Below, one piece after another: positions 24,170 to 32,995 of a stretch of 35,859 nt of DNA (positions are counted from its first letter, which is position 1; each line of letters opens with the position of its first letter). This stretch comes from an uncultured Bacilli bacterium (lineage in GTDB: Bacteria > Bacillota_I > Bacilli_A > RF39 > UBA660), in assembly GCA_934087515.1 (NCBI GenBank), contig CAKOIY010000004.1, forward strand, positions 1 through 35,859, given 5' to 3'. The translations under genes and the position numbers were made by a program. Under the pieces are notes generated by a model, which saw only the letters and a list, made by a program, of their open reading frames with translations, was not told the DNA's origin and searched no databases.

Positions 24170-24285
24170 AATCCTAACCTCCCTTCGCCTATATCTAGTA
24201 TAGACTTGCTCCGTACAAAAACCCAATAACAACAGACAACTACGCCTGGTGTATCGACAACCTCGTACATCACAGCAGTCACAAC
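24170..24285 (-). promoter_or_regulatory. Unexplained GC-richer leader of the S10 operon
   Basis: About 115 bases between the predicted transcription start and rpsJ. Base composition is visibly richer in G and C than in neighbouring intergenic DNA. A small hairpin, CTATA-CTAGA-TATAG (24189-24203), lies just upstream of the GGGAGG ribosome site (24178-24183). GTTGTC occurs twice. I could not fold it into a known class. Confidence 0.45.
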
Positions 24286-24291
24286 ATGAAA

Positions 24292-24320
24292 ATAATAACA
24301 CAATATCCTATTAAAAGCAA
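24292..24320 (-). promoter_or_regulatory. Promoter of the S10 superoperon
   Basis: TTGCTT (24320-24315), a 17-bp spacer ending in TGTGT, and TATTAT (24297-24292), giving an extended -10 promoter. It directly follows the terminator of the sigma-factor operon. Confidence 0.82.
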
Positions 24321-24342
24321 GCATTTTTTATGATTTTTCTAC

Positions 24343-24370
24343 AAAAAAAAGCAACATAACAAAATGTCAC
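24343..24370 (-). terminator. Terminator of the sigma-factor pair
   Basis: GTGACAT pairs with ATGTTGC (two G-U pairs) around TTTGTT, followed by eight T residues. It separates the sigma genes from the S10 promoter. Confidence 0.7.
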
Positions 24371-24385
24371 CTCAAAAAAATCAAA

Positions 24386-25615
24386 TTAATTTCTAACTTT
24401 AGGACTTGTTCTAAGTGTCCCATTAGCAATTTCACGTTTAAACTCTTTAGTATGATAATCAGAATAATCATTTCCACTAGCAGCAATCCTCATCTTTCTA
24501 AGAGCTTTAAGTTCAATTTGTCTTATCCTCTCACGAGTAACATTATAAACTTCACTAACTTCTTGTAAAGTCCTAGCTCTACCATCACTAAGACCATAAC
24601 GTAAATCAATAATTTCTAATTCACGTTCTGTTAAAAACTTAGTAAGTTTAGAAACAACAAATTCCATATCATAGTTCAAAATACTTTGTTCCGGAGTAAC
24701 GCCCTCATCATCAGCAACAAAATCAAGCAACAAACTTTCATTATCATCACCAACAGGAGTTTCTAAAGACATAACAGTATCCTTTCCACTTGCATCTTTA
24801 ATAGCAGTAAGTTTTTCAAAACTAACATCAAGTTCAGACATAAGCTCCTCATTAGTAGGTCTTCTACCATACTTCTTTCTATATTTTTCAAGAACCCCAA
24901 CATATTTCTTAACACTATCATGCATATGAACAGGAAACCTTATAGTTCTTGCTTGATCCGCAATAGCACGCGTAATAGCTTGCCTAATCCACCATGTTGC
25001 ATACGTAGAAAACTTATAGCCCTTACTAGGATTAAACTTTTCAACAGCCTTCATAAGTCCAATATTACCTTCTTGAATCAAATCAAGAAAAGCAAGATCT
25101 TTAGCTCTTCCATAATATCTTTTAGCAACCGAAACCACTAAACGCAAATTAGAATTAACAAGTTTTTCCGTCGCACCTGGAACACCATTTTTAATATCCT
25201 CTCCAATAGCCTTTTCCTCAGAAACACTAAGTAAAGGAAACTCTCTCATTTCATTAAAATATGCTCTCAAAGAATCATTTGTATAAGTACCATTAATATT
25301 CTCAAAAACATCCTTTTCATCATAAACTACAGTAATCCACTGAATGGCAGACAAATATTCCAAAAATAAATTTTCAATTTTTTCATCAAGACCAAGATTT
25401 TCAATAACTTCATAATCAACAGATTTATCAATAATCTTACCAGCATTAGTTAACTCCCTAGTAAGCTCATTAAATTCACGTTTAATCTTTGAATCAAGAT
25501 TCCTAATAAATAAATTATTTTCTTTCCAATCCAAATCACCACTTATACTATTATACTTATCAGCAATGTCATTAACATCAACATTCTTATTAATATCACT
25601 TATTCTATTTTTCAT
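24386..25615 (-). CDS. RNA polymerase sigma-70 factor, RpoD-like
   Basis: 409 residues. Region 1.2 (about 115-144, YFNEMREFPLLS), regions 2.1-2.4 (about 145-230, with LIQEGNIGLMKAVEKF and YATWWIRQAITRAIADQART), region 3, and region 4 (about 318-378, with VTRERIRQIELKALRKMR) are complete and close to housekeeping sigma. The C-terminus differs: instead of the usual short end after region 4.2 it has about 30 extra residues (GNDYSDYHTKEFKREIANG). It lacks the long acidic region 1.1. This could be the primary sigma factor or a second RpoD-like one; the usual rpoD neighbour dnaG is absent. It starts 3 bases after the divergent sigma gene ends, with a GGAGG ribosome site. Confidence 0.9.
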   Translation of the reverse strand: MKNRISDINKNVDVNDIADKYNSISGDLDWKENNLFIRNLDSKIKREFNELTRELTNAGKIIDKSVDYEVIENLGLDEKIENLFLEYLSAIQWITVVYDEKDVFENINGTYTNDSLRAYFNEMREFPLLSVSEEKAIGEDIKNGVPGATEKLVNSNLRLVVSVAKRYYGRAKDLAFLDLIQEGNIGLMKAVEKFNPSKGYKFSTYATWWIRQAITRAIADQARTIRFPVHMHDSVKKYVGVLEKYRKKYGRRPTNEELMSELDVSFEKLTAIKDASGKDTVMSLETPVGDDNESLLLDFVADDEGVTPEQSILNYDMEFVVSKLTKFLTERELEIIDLRYGLSDGRARTLQEVSEVYNVTRERIRQIELKALRKMRIAASGNDYSDYHTKEFKREIANGTLRTSPKVRN

Positions 25616-25618
25616 AAA

Positions 25619-26704
25619 CTACCTCCTACCTCTTACCTTGTTATAAGAAACAACATATTTCTTAATAACAGATTTTATAAAATTAAGTCTTTCAGATTCA
25701 CTAAAACTAGAAAGTTCTTCCAAATTCATAACACAATTAATACTAGTCCCTGCTCCAGAATCAATAAATAATTTATTAACAACAACCTGTTCCAAATCAT
25801 CAAAATCATCTAAAGGAACAACAACATCAAGGGTTTTATTATTACCAACATGATTTATTCTCTTCAAATACATACTCATCTTATCAAGCGATTCCCTATA
25901 AATAGTAGTTACTCTTTGTCGAGACAAACCAATAACATTAGCAATAGCTTCAAAAGTCATACACTCACCATTTAAACCCAAATAAAGCTCAACAATACGC
26001 CTTTCCCTATCATTAACATAATCAAGCAATACAGAAACAATAGCCTTACGTTCAGTATCTAAAACATATCTTTCTGGAGCAATAAACTTATCATCAGCAA
26101 TAAAATCAGAAACAGTTCCAACTTCTTTACCATCATTAACAACAGCCTTATCTAAAGAAATAGTATCATCAGAAAAAATTCTAAAATTTTTCAAAGTTTC
26201 CTCAGTAATACCAATACTTTTAATAATCTCCTCATCCGAAGGAACTTTATTATAAGAAGCTATATAACTATCTAAAAACCTTTTATATTTAATCAAGCTT
26301 TCATAAGTACCAAACTTTATACTAACATTACGAGAACTATTCATTATACCCCTTCTAATAGCACGATCAACCCATTTATAAGCATAAGTAGAATATCTGG
26401 CCTTAGACATATCATATCTCTCAAGAGCCTCAAAAAGCCCAAGATTTCCCTCACATAACAAATCTAAAAAAGAAACCTCACTATTAGAATACCTAGAAGC
26501 AACCTTCTTAACAAGTCTCAAATTAGACTCAATTATCTTCTTACCAGCTTCAACAGAACCATTCTTATATTCAAAATAAAGCTTTTTAAAAGTATCATCA
26601 TCCAAAACATCAATATTAGAAATATCACTAATATACTGTTTCAAAGTATCTGTAATATAATTAGACTTCTTATCACAAAAGTCAACAGAAGAATATGCAC
26701 TCAT
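25619..26704 (-). CDS. Divergent sigma-70 family factor with C-terminal extension
   Basis: 361 residues. The sigma layout is clear: YISDISNIDVLD (about 24-35), NLRLVKKVASRY, FLDLLCEGNLGLFEALERYD and a region 2.4 variant, YAYKWVDRAIRRGIM (about 108-120), with region 4 as MTFEAIANVIGLSRQRVTTIYR (about 249-270). Core-binding residues are kept, but the -10 recognition helix and the region 4 helix differ from RpoD, so it should read other promoters. About 80 residues after region 4 match nothing I know. It is the first gene of the tandem pair, with its own strong promoter and a GAGGGGG ribosome site. Confidence 0.85.
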   Translation of the reverse strand: MSAYSSVDFCDKKSNYITDTLKQYISDISNIDVLDDDTFKKLYFEYKNGSVEAGKKIIESNLRLVKKVASRYSNSEVSFLDLLCEGNLGLFEALERYDMSKARYSTYAYKWVDRAIRRGIMNSSRNVSIKFGTYESLIKYKRFLDSYIASYNKVPSDEEIIKSIGITEETLKNFRIFSDDTISLDKAVVNDGKEVGTVSDFIADDKFIAPERYVLDTERKAIVSVLLDYVNDRERRIVELYLGLNGECMTFEAIANVIGLSRQRVTTIYRESLDKMSMYLKRINHVGNNKTLDVVVPLDDFDDLEQVVVNKLFIDSGAGTSINCVMNLEELSSFSESERLNFIKSVIKKYVVSYNKVRGRR

Positions 26705-26789
26705 GATTTTACCCCCTCTTAAAATCTAAGTTTTAAAGATATGCAACAAAAACAAGTAAAAAATCCCCCTTAAAACATAAACTTACAAG

Positions 26790-26818
26790 ATTATAACATA
26801 AAATCAAAAAAAAAGCAA
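26790..26818 (-). promoter_or_regulatory. Promoter of the sigma-factor pair
   Basis: TTGCTT (26818-26813), a 17-bp spacer ending in TGT, and a perfect TATAAT (26795-26790). The -35 and extended -10 layout is the same as at the S10 promoter. It leaves a leader of about 80 bases. The rest of this 286-bp gene-free stretch (to 26924) shows nothing recognisable. Confidence 0.82.
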
Positions 26819-26923
26819 ATTTTTAAAATCAAAACATTAACAAAACACAAACCTATCTAAAAAAATGAAACAAATTACTACCAAACACATCTCCCATAGC
26901 AAGAGAAGATAAAAAAGAAAAAC

Positions 26924-26975
26924 ATAAAAAAAATATTTCATTCATGCAAATTACATTACAAAAAAATGAAATATT
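26924..26975 (-). terminator. Terminator of eno
   Basis: AATATTTCATT (26975-26965) and AATGAAATATT (26942-26932) form a perfect 11-bp stem with a 22-base loop, followed by T residues. It ends the eno transcript 16 bases after the stop. Confidence 0.75.
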
Positions 26976-26990
26976 ATTAACAAAAAACAA

Positions 26991-28208
26991 TTATTTATTT
27001 ATACTTTCTTCAATTCTCATAAGTTCATTATACTTACAAATTCTATCCATCCTAGACATAGAACCTGTTTTTATTTGACCTAAATCAAGCCCAACAGCTA
27101 AATGCGATATAAAACAATCATCAGTTTCTCCACTTCTATGAGAAATTATAGTTTTATAACCATATTTCTTAGCATAATTAATTGTATCAATCATTTCACT
27201 AATCGTACCAATTTGATTAGCCTTAAGAAGTATAGCATTGCCTGCTCCCATAGAAATACCACGTTTTAAATAATCAATATTAGTCACAAATAAATCATCA
27301 CCAACAAGTTGAATCTTATCACCTAACATATCAGTAATCTTCTTAAAGCCTTCAAAATCTCCTTCCCAAACTGGATCCTCTATAGAAATAATAGGATACT
27401 TTTTAACCAAGTCTTTATAATAATCACATAAAGAATCAATATCATATTTCTTTCCATCGATATAATAATAACCATCATGATAAATTTCAGAAGCTGCAAC
27501 ATCAAGAGCCAAAGAAACATCCTGTCCAGGAACATAACCAGCCTCTCTAATAGCATCACATATCAAATCTAAAGCCTCATAATTACCATCAAGGTTAGGA
27601 GCAAAACCTCCCTCATCTCCAACACCAGTAAAATAACCTTTAGCTTTTAAAATATTCTTCAAATTATGAAAAACCTCACTACCTATCCTAATTCTTTCCT
27701 TAACAGTACCAGCAATAGGAATAATCATAAACTCTTGAAAATCTAAATTATTATCAGCATGAGCACCACCATTTAAAATATTCATCATACATACAGGAAG
27801 AGTCTTACCCTTTCCAACATATTCATATAAAGCCTTATTATGAATCTTACTACTAGCCTTCAAACAAGCAAGAGAAACACCAAGCATCGCATTAGCACCA
27901 AGCTTACTTTTATTCTTAGTACCATCTAAATCAATCATAATATCATCTATTCCCCTAAGATCACTAACTTGTCTACCTATTATCTCAGGACGTATAATAT
28001 TATTAACATTAAAAACAGCTTTCAAAACACCCTTTCCCATATATCTAGAACCACCATCACGAAGTTCCAAAGCCTCATTAGAACCAGTCGAAGCACCACT
28101 AGGAACACTAGCTCTAGCCATAGTACCATCATCTAAAAAAACATCAACTTCCACCGTAGGATTACCCCTAGAATCCAAAATCTCCCTAGCTTTGATATCT
28201 TCTATCAT
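26991..28208 (-). CDS. eno: Enolase
   Basis: 405 residues, slightly shorter than the common 430. It converts 2-phosphoglycerate to phosphoenolpyruvate. Active-site landmarks are His150 in GGAHADN, Glu199 in VGDEGGFAPN, metal ligands Asp236, Glu277 (IEDP) and Asp304 (VGDD), Lys329 in LLKANQIGT, and SHRSGETDD (356-364). All are intact. It stands alone, with no pgk, tpi or pgm nearby, and diverges from the FemX-like gene. A GAGGTGA ribosome site precedes the ATG. Confidence 0.98.
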   Translation of the reverse strand: MIEDIKAREILDSRGNPTVEVDVFLDDGTMARASVPSGASTGSNEALELRDGGSRYMGKGVLKAVFNVNNIIRPEIIGRQVSDLRGIDDIMIDLDGTKNKSKLGANAMLGVSLACLKASSKIHNKALYEYVGKGKTLPVCMMNILNGGAHADNNLDFQEFMIIPIAGTVKERIRIGSEVFHNLKNILKAKGYFTGVGDEGGFAPNLDGNYEALDLICDAIREAGYVPGQDVSLALDVAASEIYHDGYYYIDGKKYDIDSLCDYYKDLVKKYPIISIEDPVWEGDFEGFKKITDMLGDKIQLVGDDLFVTNIDYLKRGISMGAGNAILLKANQIGTISEMIDTINYAKKYGYKTIISHRSGETDDCFISHLAVGLDLGQIKTGSMSRMDRICKYNELMRIEESINK

Positions 28209-28225
28209 AAAAATTCACCTCACAA

Positions 28226-28238
28226 ACAATTATATAAT
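28226..28238 (-). promoter_or_regulatory. Probable -10 region of eno
   Basis: TATATAAT on the minus strand, about 20 bases before the eno ribosome site. The -35 (TTTTAA at 17 bp) is weak. Confidence 0.45.
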
Positions 28239-28264
28239 ATTTTGATTAGTATTAAAACTTTTTA

Positions 28265-28293
28265 TTGATTTTTTATCAAAAAAAAGATATTAT
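28265..28293 (+). promoter_or_regulatory. Promoter of the FemX-like gene
   Basis: TTGATT (28265-28270), a 17-bp spacer and TATTAT (28288-28293), followed by an AGGAGG ribosome site at 28313-28318. Confidence 0.7.
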
Positions 28294-28325
28294 ATAAATA
28301 GTAAAACTAATAAGGAGGGAAAAAA

Positions 28326-29591
28326 TTGAAAATAGTAAAATTAAGTCCTGAACAATTCGACAATTTTTCAAACAACCACCCTCTACATACATACTACCAA
28401 ACATCAAACTATGGAAATCTTATGAGTAACGAAGGGTTTGAACCCCATTATTATGGTTTTATAAACGATCAAAACATACTAATCGGAGCAAGCCTAATTC
28501 TAATACAAAAATTATTTCTAGGTTACAAATATGCCTATGCCCCAAGAGGATACCTAATAGATTATGATAACAAAGATTTAATAATAGATGTTACAAACAA
28601 AATGAAAAAATTCCTAGCAAAAAACAATATAATCTTTCTAAAAATAGATCCCCCAGTAGTAAACAACAAAAGAGATAGAAACGGTAATATTATTAAAAGT
28701 CCCTACACCAACGATTTAATACCATTTCTAACAAAAATAGGATATACCTACTTCGGAGACAACAAATTTTTTGGAACCTTAAAACCAAGATGGAATGCTA
28801 TACTAAAAGTAACAGGATCAGCCGAAACACTATTCGATAACTTTGATCCAAGCGTAAAAAATAAAATAAGAAAAGCCCAATCCAGAGGAGTAGAAATACT
28901 CCAAGGAAATCATGGAGATATAGAAACATTTTACAAATTCGTAGCAAAAAAACACTACAGAAAATTAAACTACTACAAAGAATTTGCAGATTCATTTAAA
29001 GACAACTTTGAACTTTATTTTGCAAAATTAAACACAGAAAAATACTTAAACAACATAAAACAAATATATGAACAAGAATTACAAAAAAACGAAGAAATAA
29101 ATAGTCATATTCAAGAAGCTGGACTAACAGGAAAAATAAGTAATAAATTAACAAACTCAAAAATAACATCCGATAAAGTCCTAGCAATATATAAAAAAGA
29201 ATTAGAAACAGCATCTAGTCTACTAACAAAAAATCCACAAGGCATAATCATAAGCACTTGTGCAGTAATAATCGAAAAACATGGAGTAATCCTAGTAATA
29301 GAAGGTCAAAACGGAGCATACAAACTATACTACCCAACATTTCTTACAAAATGGGCAATAATTGAAAAATATGCAAAACTAGGAGCCGTATACTTTGATC
29401 TAAACGCCATAACCGGTTACTTTGGAGACAACAATAAATTTAATGGACTAAACGAAATGAAACTAGGATTCGGAGCAGAAGTAACCGAATACATCGGAGA
29501 ATTTGACTTAGTTATTAACAAAACAATATATAATATTCACAAAAAAACAAAACTAGGTAGCAAAGCATTAAAAAAATCTCATAATGAATGA
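28326..29591 (+). CDS. FemA/B/X-family peptidoglycan interpeptide-bridge aminoacyltransferase
   Basis: 421 residues. Fem enzymes use aminoacyl-tRNA to add amino acids to the stem peptide lysine of lipid II. Two GNAT-like halves are visible: N-terminal HTYYQTSNYGNLM and YKYAYAPRGYLIDYD, and C-terminal VYFDLNAITGYF, GLNEMKLGFGAE and EYIGEFDLVINK. Between them (about 240-300) lies a helical stretch with coiled-coil character, the tRNA-contacting arm of the family. The start codon is TTG, set by the AGGAGG 7 bases upstream. The stop TGA lies inside a terminator hairpin. Its presence argues for a cell wall with cross-bridges. It stands alone rather than in a fem cluster, so which amino acid is added cannot be told. 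Confidence 0.92.
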   Translation: MKIVKLSPEQFDNFSNNHPLHTYYQTSNYGNLMSNEGFEPHYYGFINDQNILIGASLILIQKLFLGYKYAYAPRGYLIDYDNKDLIIDVTNKMKKFLAKNNIIFLKIDPPVVNNKRDRNGNIIKSPYTNDLIPFLTKIGYTYFGDNKFFGTLKPRWNAILKVTGSAETLFDNFDPSVKNKIRKAQSRGVEILQGNHGDIETFYKFVAKKHYRKLNYYKEFADSFKDNFELYFAKLNTEKYLNNIKQIYEQELQKNEEINSHIQEAGLTGKISNKLTNSKITSDKVLAIYKKELETASSLLTKNPQGIIISTCAVIIEKHGVILVIEGQNGAYKLYYPTFLTKWAIIEKYAKLGAVYFDLNAITGYFGDNNKFNGLNEMKLGFGAEVTEYIGEFDLVINKTIYNIHKKTKLGSKALKKSHNE

Positions 29592-29600
29592 GATTTTTTT
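29570..29600. terminator. Bidirectional terminator between the FemX-like gene and gap
   Basis: AATCTCAT (29575-29582) pairs with ATGAGATT (29588-29595) around AATGA, flanked by A and T runs on both sides, so it can stop transcripts from either direction. The FemX-like stop codon (TGA, 29589-29591) is inside the stem. Confidence 0.88.
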
Positions 29601-29608
29601 ATATACAC

Positions 29609-30619
29609 TTATTTAACTAAAGAACAAAAATATCTAGCACATCTAACCATTTGATGAGAATAACCATTTTCATTATCATACCAAGCAACAATCTTAACAA
29701 GCTGCTTACCATTAACTTCTAAAATATCAGTAAGCAAAAGATCAACTACTCCACCATGAGTATCTCCAATTACATCACTAGAAACAATAGGATCATATGT
29801 AGCATCCAAACTATCACTTTTAGAAGCAATAAAAGCCTTATTAATCTCATCAATACTAACATTCCTATCAAGTTCAAGTACCAAATCAACACAAGAACCA
29901 TCAGAAACAGGAACCCTCATAGCAGTCCCTTTCATCCTGCCATCCAAACTAGGAATAACAAGTCCAATAGCCTTAGCAGCACCCGTTGAAGTCGGAATTA
30001 TATTAATAGCACCAGCACGACCACGTCTAGCCTCAATTCCCTTCTTATGAGAAACATCAAGAATAACTTGATCATTAGTATAAGCATGAATAGTAGTCAT
30101 ATAACCTTTAACTATACCAAATTTATCATCAATAACCTTAAGAACTGGAGCCAAGCAATTAGTAGTACAACTAGCAGCACTAATAACCTTTTCATTACCC
30201 TTCAAAATAGATTCATTAACACCATAAACCACAGTCTTAACATCCTTATCCTTACAAGGAGCAGAAATAATAACTCTCTTAGCACCAGCCTCAACATGCT
30301 TAAAAGCATCTGCTTTCTTAGTAAAATGACCACTACACTCAAAAACAACATCAATTCCTAACTCACCCCAAGGAAGTTCCAAAGGATCACTATTAGAAAA
30401 AACTCTAATCTTTCTACGATTAACAACTAAATAATTACCAAAATATCCAATCTCATCCTTACGATAACTACCTTGACTAGAATCATACTTAAGTAAATGA
30501 GAAAGTTGTTTAGAATCAGTCAAATCATTAATAGCAACAACTTCAAAATCATCACATTCCTCCATTATTCTAAAAACTAATCTACCTATCCTACCAAAAC
30601 CATTAATTGCAACCCTCAT
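29609..30619 (-). CDS. gap: Glyceraldehyde-3-phosphate dehydrogenase, NAD-type
   Basis: 336 residues. The N-terminal INGFGRIGRL binds NAD, and the acidic AIND (Asp32) favours NAD over NADP. Catalytic Cys151 sits in AASCTTNCLAP, with His178 in TTIHAYTND. GRAGAINIIPTSTGAAKA and WYDNENGYSHQMV are diagnostic. It works in glycolysis. It starts 11 bases after the TGS-kinase gene ends, so both are probably one transcript. The usual partners cggR and pgk are absent. Confidence 0.98.
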   Translation of the reverse strand: MRVAINGFGRIGRLVFRIMEECDDFEVVAINDLTDSKQLSHLLKYDSSQGSYRKDEIGYFGNYLVVNRRKIRVFSNSDPLELPWGELGIDVVFECSGHFTKKADAFKHVEAGAKRVIISAPCKDKDVKTVVYGVNESILKGNEKVISAASCTTNCLAPVLKVIDDKFGIVKGYMTTIHAYTNDQVILDVSHKKGIEARRGRAGAINIIPTSTGAAKAIGLVIPSLDGRMKGTAMRVPVSDGSCVDLVLELDRNVSIDEINKAFIASKSDSLDATYDPIVSSDVIGDTHGGVVDLLLTDILEVNGKQLVKIVAWYDNENGYSHQMVRCARYFCSLVK

Positions 30620-30630
30620 CTAATAACCTC

Positions 30631-32280
30631 CTATTCAAAATAACTACCTCCAATAAACTCCCTAAGAACTGATTCACTAGGAATCTCATCAGTAGGAATA
30701 CCTACAAACAAATCTAAAAAATTAAGTAACCTAACAACCTCCTCATAATAAGGAGAAGAATTATCAATTCCAAAAAGCAAAGGTTCAGCATACAACTTAA
30801 GTACACCAATTTCATATATAAGAGAAGAATTATAAACATAAGAAACATCATCTTGAAAAGGAAAAATATACTTATCTTCACCGTCTCTTACAGTCCGCCA
30901 CCTCTTAATAGTTTCCTCAGCACCATAACCACGAGTTCTATTATCCCTAACAATCCTTCTAAGCAACCTAACATCACTATTAGATATCATATTATGATTA
31001 TCAATATTTAAATCCGTAAGTGGAGAAATATAAACCTTATACTTATTATCTTTAGAAATAGACTTAGTAAGTTCTTCATTAACAGCATGAAGCCCCTCAA
31101 TAATTAAAATATCATTATTATCAAGCTTAATCTTATTACCAAGATATTCACCCTCACCCTTATAAAAATTAAAAGTTGGAACTTCAACTTCCTCACCCTT
31201 AATAAGCCTAGTCAAATGATCATTAAACAAATCAATATCAACAGCATGAATAGTCTCAAAATCATAATCACCATTAGGAAGTCTAGGAGTTTTTTCCCTA
31301 CTTAAAAAATAATCATCAATAGAAAGAGGCTTAGGATTAAGACCAAAACTCTTCAAAAACATAGATAGCTTCCTAGAAGTAGTAGTCTTAGCACTTGAAG
31401 AAGGACCAGCCATTAATACAATCTTCAAGCTATCCTTCCTATCATAAATATCTCTAGCCAAATTAAGTAAATTATTACTAGAAATAGTTTCATTAAGTTT
31501 AATAATATCTGAAATCTTACCACTAGCAACAGCCCTATTTATATCAACACTATTAAAAATACCAAGTTTCTTAGACAACTTATAATTTTCATCAAAAGCC
31601 TCAATTATCTTTTCCCTATTAATATACTCAGGTATCTTTCCACCATCAATAATTGTAGGAAACTGCATAATAAACGAACCTTTATCTAATAAATAAAGAT
31701 CAAAATCTTTAAATATTCCAGTAGAAACAGGCATAACAGAAAAGAAATAATCATACAAATCACCAAGTTTATATAAAGTAACATAATGATTAGTATTATA
31801 AATAAACGTATCAGCCTTACTATTATCACCAATACTTAAAAAATATTCCCTAGCCTCTTTTCTACTAACCAAACACTTTTCAATAGGCATATCCAAGTCA
31901 ACAATTTCTCTCATCTTATTCTTAAGCATATTAATTCTTTCATGATTAAGATACAAATCACTCCTAAGCTTAATAGCCTTATCTATAGAATGACAAGCCT
32001 TAACATAATAATTATAACCAAAAAGCTCCTTAAAAGCATAAATAAGAACAAAGAAAAGTCCCTTTTGATATATCCTATTTCCAACCGGATCTAAAAGATT
32101 AACAAATCTAACAATACAATCCCTATTAATCTTTTTATCCAAAGAAAACAACTCATTATCTACAAAAGCAACAATCGCTGGAAATTTCTCCTTATATACT
32201 TTATTAGCAATTTCAAGAAGTGTAATTCCTTTATCAAAATCATACTTTTCATCATTAATAATAACATTAATTTTTTCCAT
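30631..32280 (-). CDS. TGS-domain nucleoside kinase-like protein (uridine kinase family)
   Basis: 549 residues in three parts. Residues 1-65 look like a TGS domain (NVIINDEKYDFDKGITLLEIA). The middle (about 95-170) resembles the threonyl-tRNA synthetase second additional domain. The C-terminal part (about 285-510) is a uridine-kinase/phosphoribulokinase P-loop domain with GPSSSAKTT (292-300), SIDDYFLSREKTP and IIEGLHAV. Proteins with this layout are known from Clostridia and Thermotoga but poorly characterised. Phosphorylation of a nucleoside is inferred from the kinase domain. It lies just upstream of gap and reads divergently from clpP. Confidence 0.85.
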   Translation of the reverse strand: MEKINVIINDEKYDFDKGITLLEIANKVYKEKFPAIVAFVDNELFSLDKKINRDCIVRFVNLLDPVGNRIYQKGLFFVLIYAFKELFGYNYYVKACHSIDKAIKLRSDLYLNHERINMLKNKMREIVDLDMPIEKCLVSRKEAREYFLSIGDNSKADTFIYNTNHYVTLYKLGDLYDYFFSVMPVSTGIFKDFDLYLLDKGSFIMQFPTIIDGGKIPEYINREKIIEAFDENYKLSKKLGIFNSVDINRAVASGKISDIIKLNETISSNNLLNLARDIYDRKDSLKIVLMAGPSSSAKTTTSRKLSMFLKSFGLNPKPLSIDDYFLSREKTPRLPNGDYDFETIHAVDIDLFNDHLTRLIKGEEVEVPTFNFYKGEGEYLGNKIKLDNNDILIIEGLHAVNEELTKSISKDNKYKVYISPLTDLNIDNHNMISNSDVRLLRRIVRDNRTRGYGAEETIKRWRTVRDGEDKYIFPFQDDVSYVYNSSLIYEIGVLKLYAEPLLFGIDNSSPYYEEVVRLLNFLDLFVGIPTDEIPSESVLREFIGGSYFE

Positions 32281-32386
32281 AAATAAACACCCTCTTAATT
32301 CTATACTACTATTTTATCACATATTGTATGATTTTGATACGAATATTATTCATTTTTTTTCATATTCTATTAACAGGTGATAATAA

Positions 32387-32968
32387 ATGAACTTAATTCC
32401 AACAGTAATAGAAAAAGAAATAAATGGAGAAAGAAGTTACGACATATACTCAAGACTACTAAAAGATAGAATTATAATCTTAAATGGTGAAATAAATGAT
32501 ACAACCGCTAACATAATAGTAGCACAACTACTATATCTAGACTCAGAATCAAACGAAGACATAAGTCTTTACATAAACTCACCAGGAGGATCAATAACCG
32601 CAGGAATGGCCATATACGACACAATGAACTTTATTAAAAGTAAAGTATCAACAATTTGCATAGGAATAGCAGCATCAATGGCAGCATTTCTCTTATCAAG
32701 TGGTGAAAAAGGAAAAAGACTAGCACTACCAAACTCCGAAGTTATGATACATCAACCACTCGGAGGAGCTCAAGGACAAGCAACAGAAATAAAAATAGCA
32801 GCAGAAAGAATACTAAAACTAAAAGAAAAACTAAACAAAATTATGGCAAAAAATACCGGACAACCATTAGAAAAAATACAACAAGATACAGAAAGAGATT
32901 ATTTTTTATCAAGTAAAGATGCCAAAAACTATGGTCTAATAGACAAAATCATTGAAAATAAAAAATAA
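32387..32968 (+). CDS. clpP: ATP-dependent Clp protease proteolytic subunit
   Basis: 193 residues. The catalytic triad is Ser97 in GIAASMAA, His122 in MIHQP and Asp171 in ERDYFLS. YINSPGGSITAGMAIYDTM, which forms the oxyanion region, is intact. ClpP forms a 14-mer working with ClpX or ClpC. An AGGTGATAATAA ribosome site precedes the ATG. No CtsR or CIRCE operator was found upstream. It does not lie beside clpX or tig. Confidence 0.98.
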   Translation: MNLIPTVIEKEINGERSYDIYSRLLKDRIIILNGEINDTTANIIVAQLLYLDSESNEDISLYINSPGGSITAGMAIYDTMNFIKSKVSTICIGIAASMAAFLLSSGEKGKRLALPNSEVMIHQPLGGAQGQATEIKIAAERILKLKEKLNKIMAKNTGQPLEKIQQDTERDYFLSSKDAKNYGLIDKIIENKK

Positions 32969-32980
32969 ATTATGTATAAT
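32952..32980 (+). promoter_or_regulatory. Promoter of the diacylglycerol-kinase-family gene
   Basis: TTGAAA (32952-32957), a 17-bp spacer and a perfect TATAAT (32975-32980). The -35 lies inside the last clpP codons, so the downstream gene may be expressed separately from clpP. Confidence 0.75.
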
Positions 32981-32995
32981 TAAATTGGTGATTAT

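Noticed and set aside
24170..24301. N-terminal extension of rpsJ (cysteine-rich, 44 residues)
   Set aside because: It lies over the -10 and leader, has no ribosome site, and S10 proteins start at the ATG at 24169, which has GGGAGG upstream.
32281..32386. CtsR or CIRCE operator upstream of clpP
   Set aside because: No GGTCAAA direct repeat or TTAGCACTC inverted repeat could be found.
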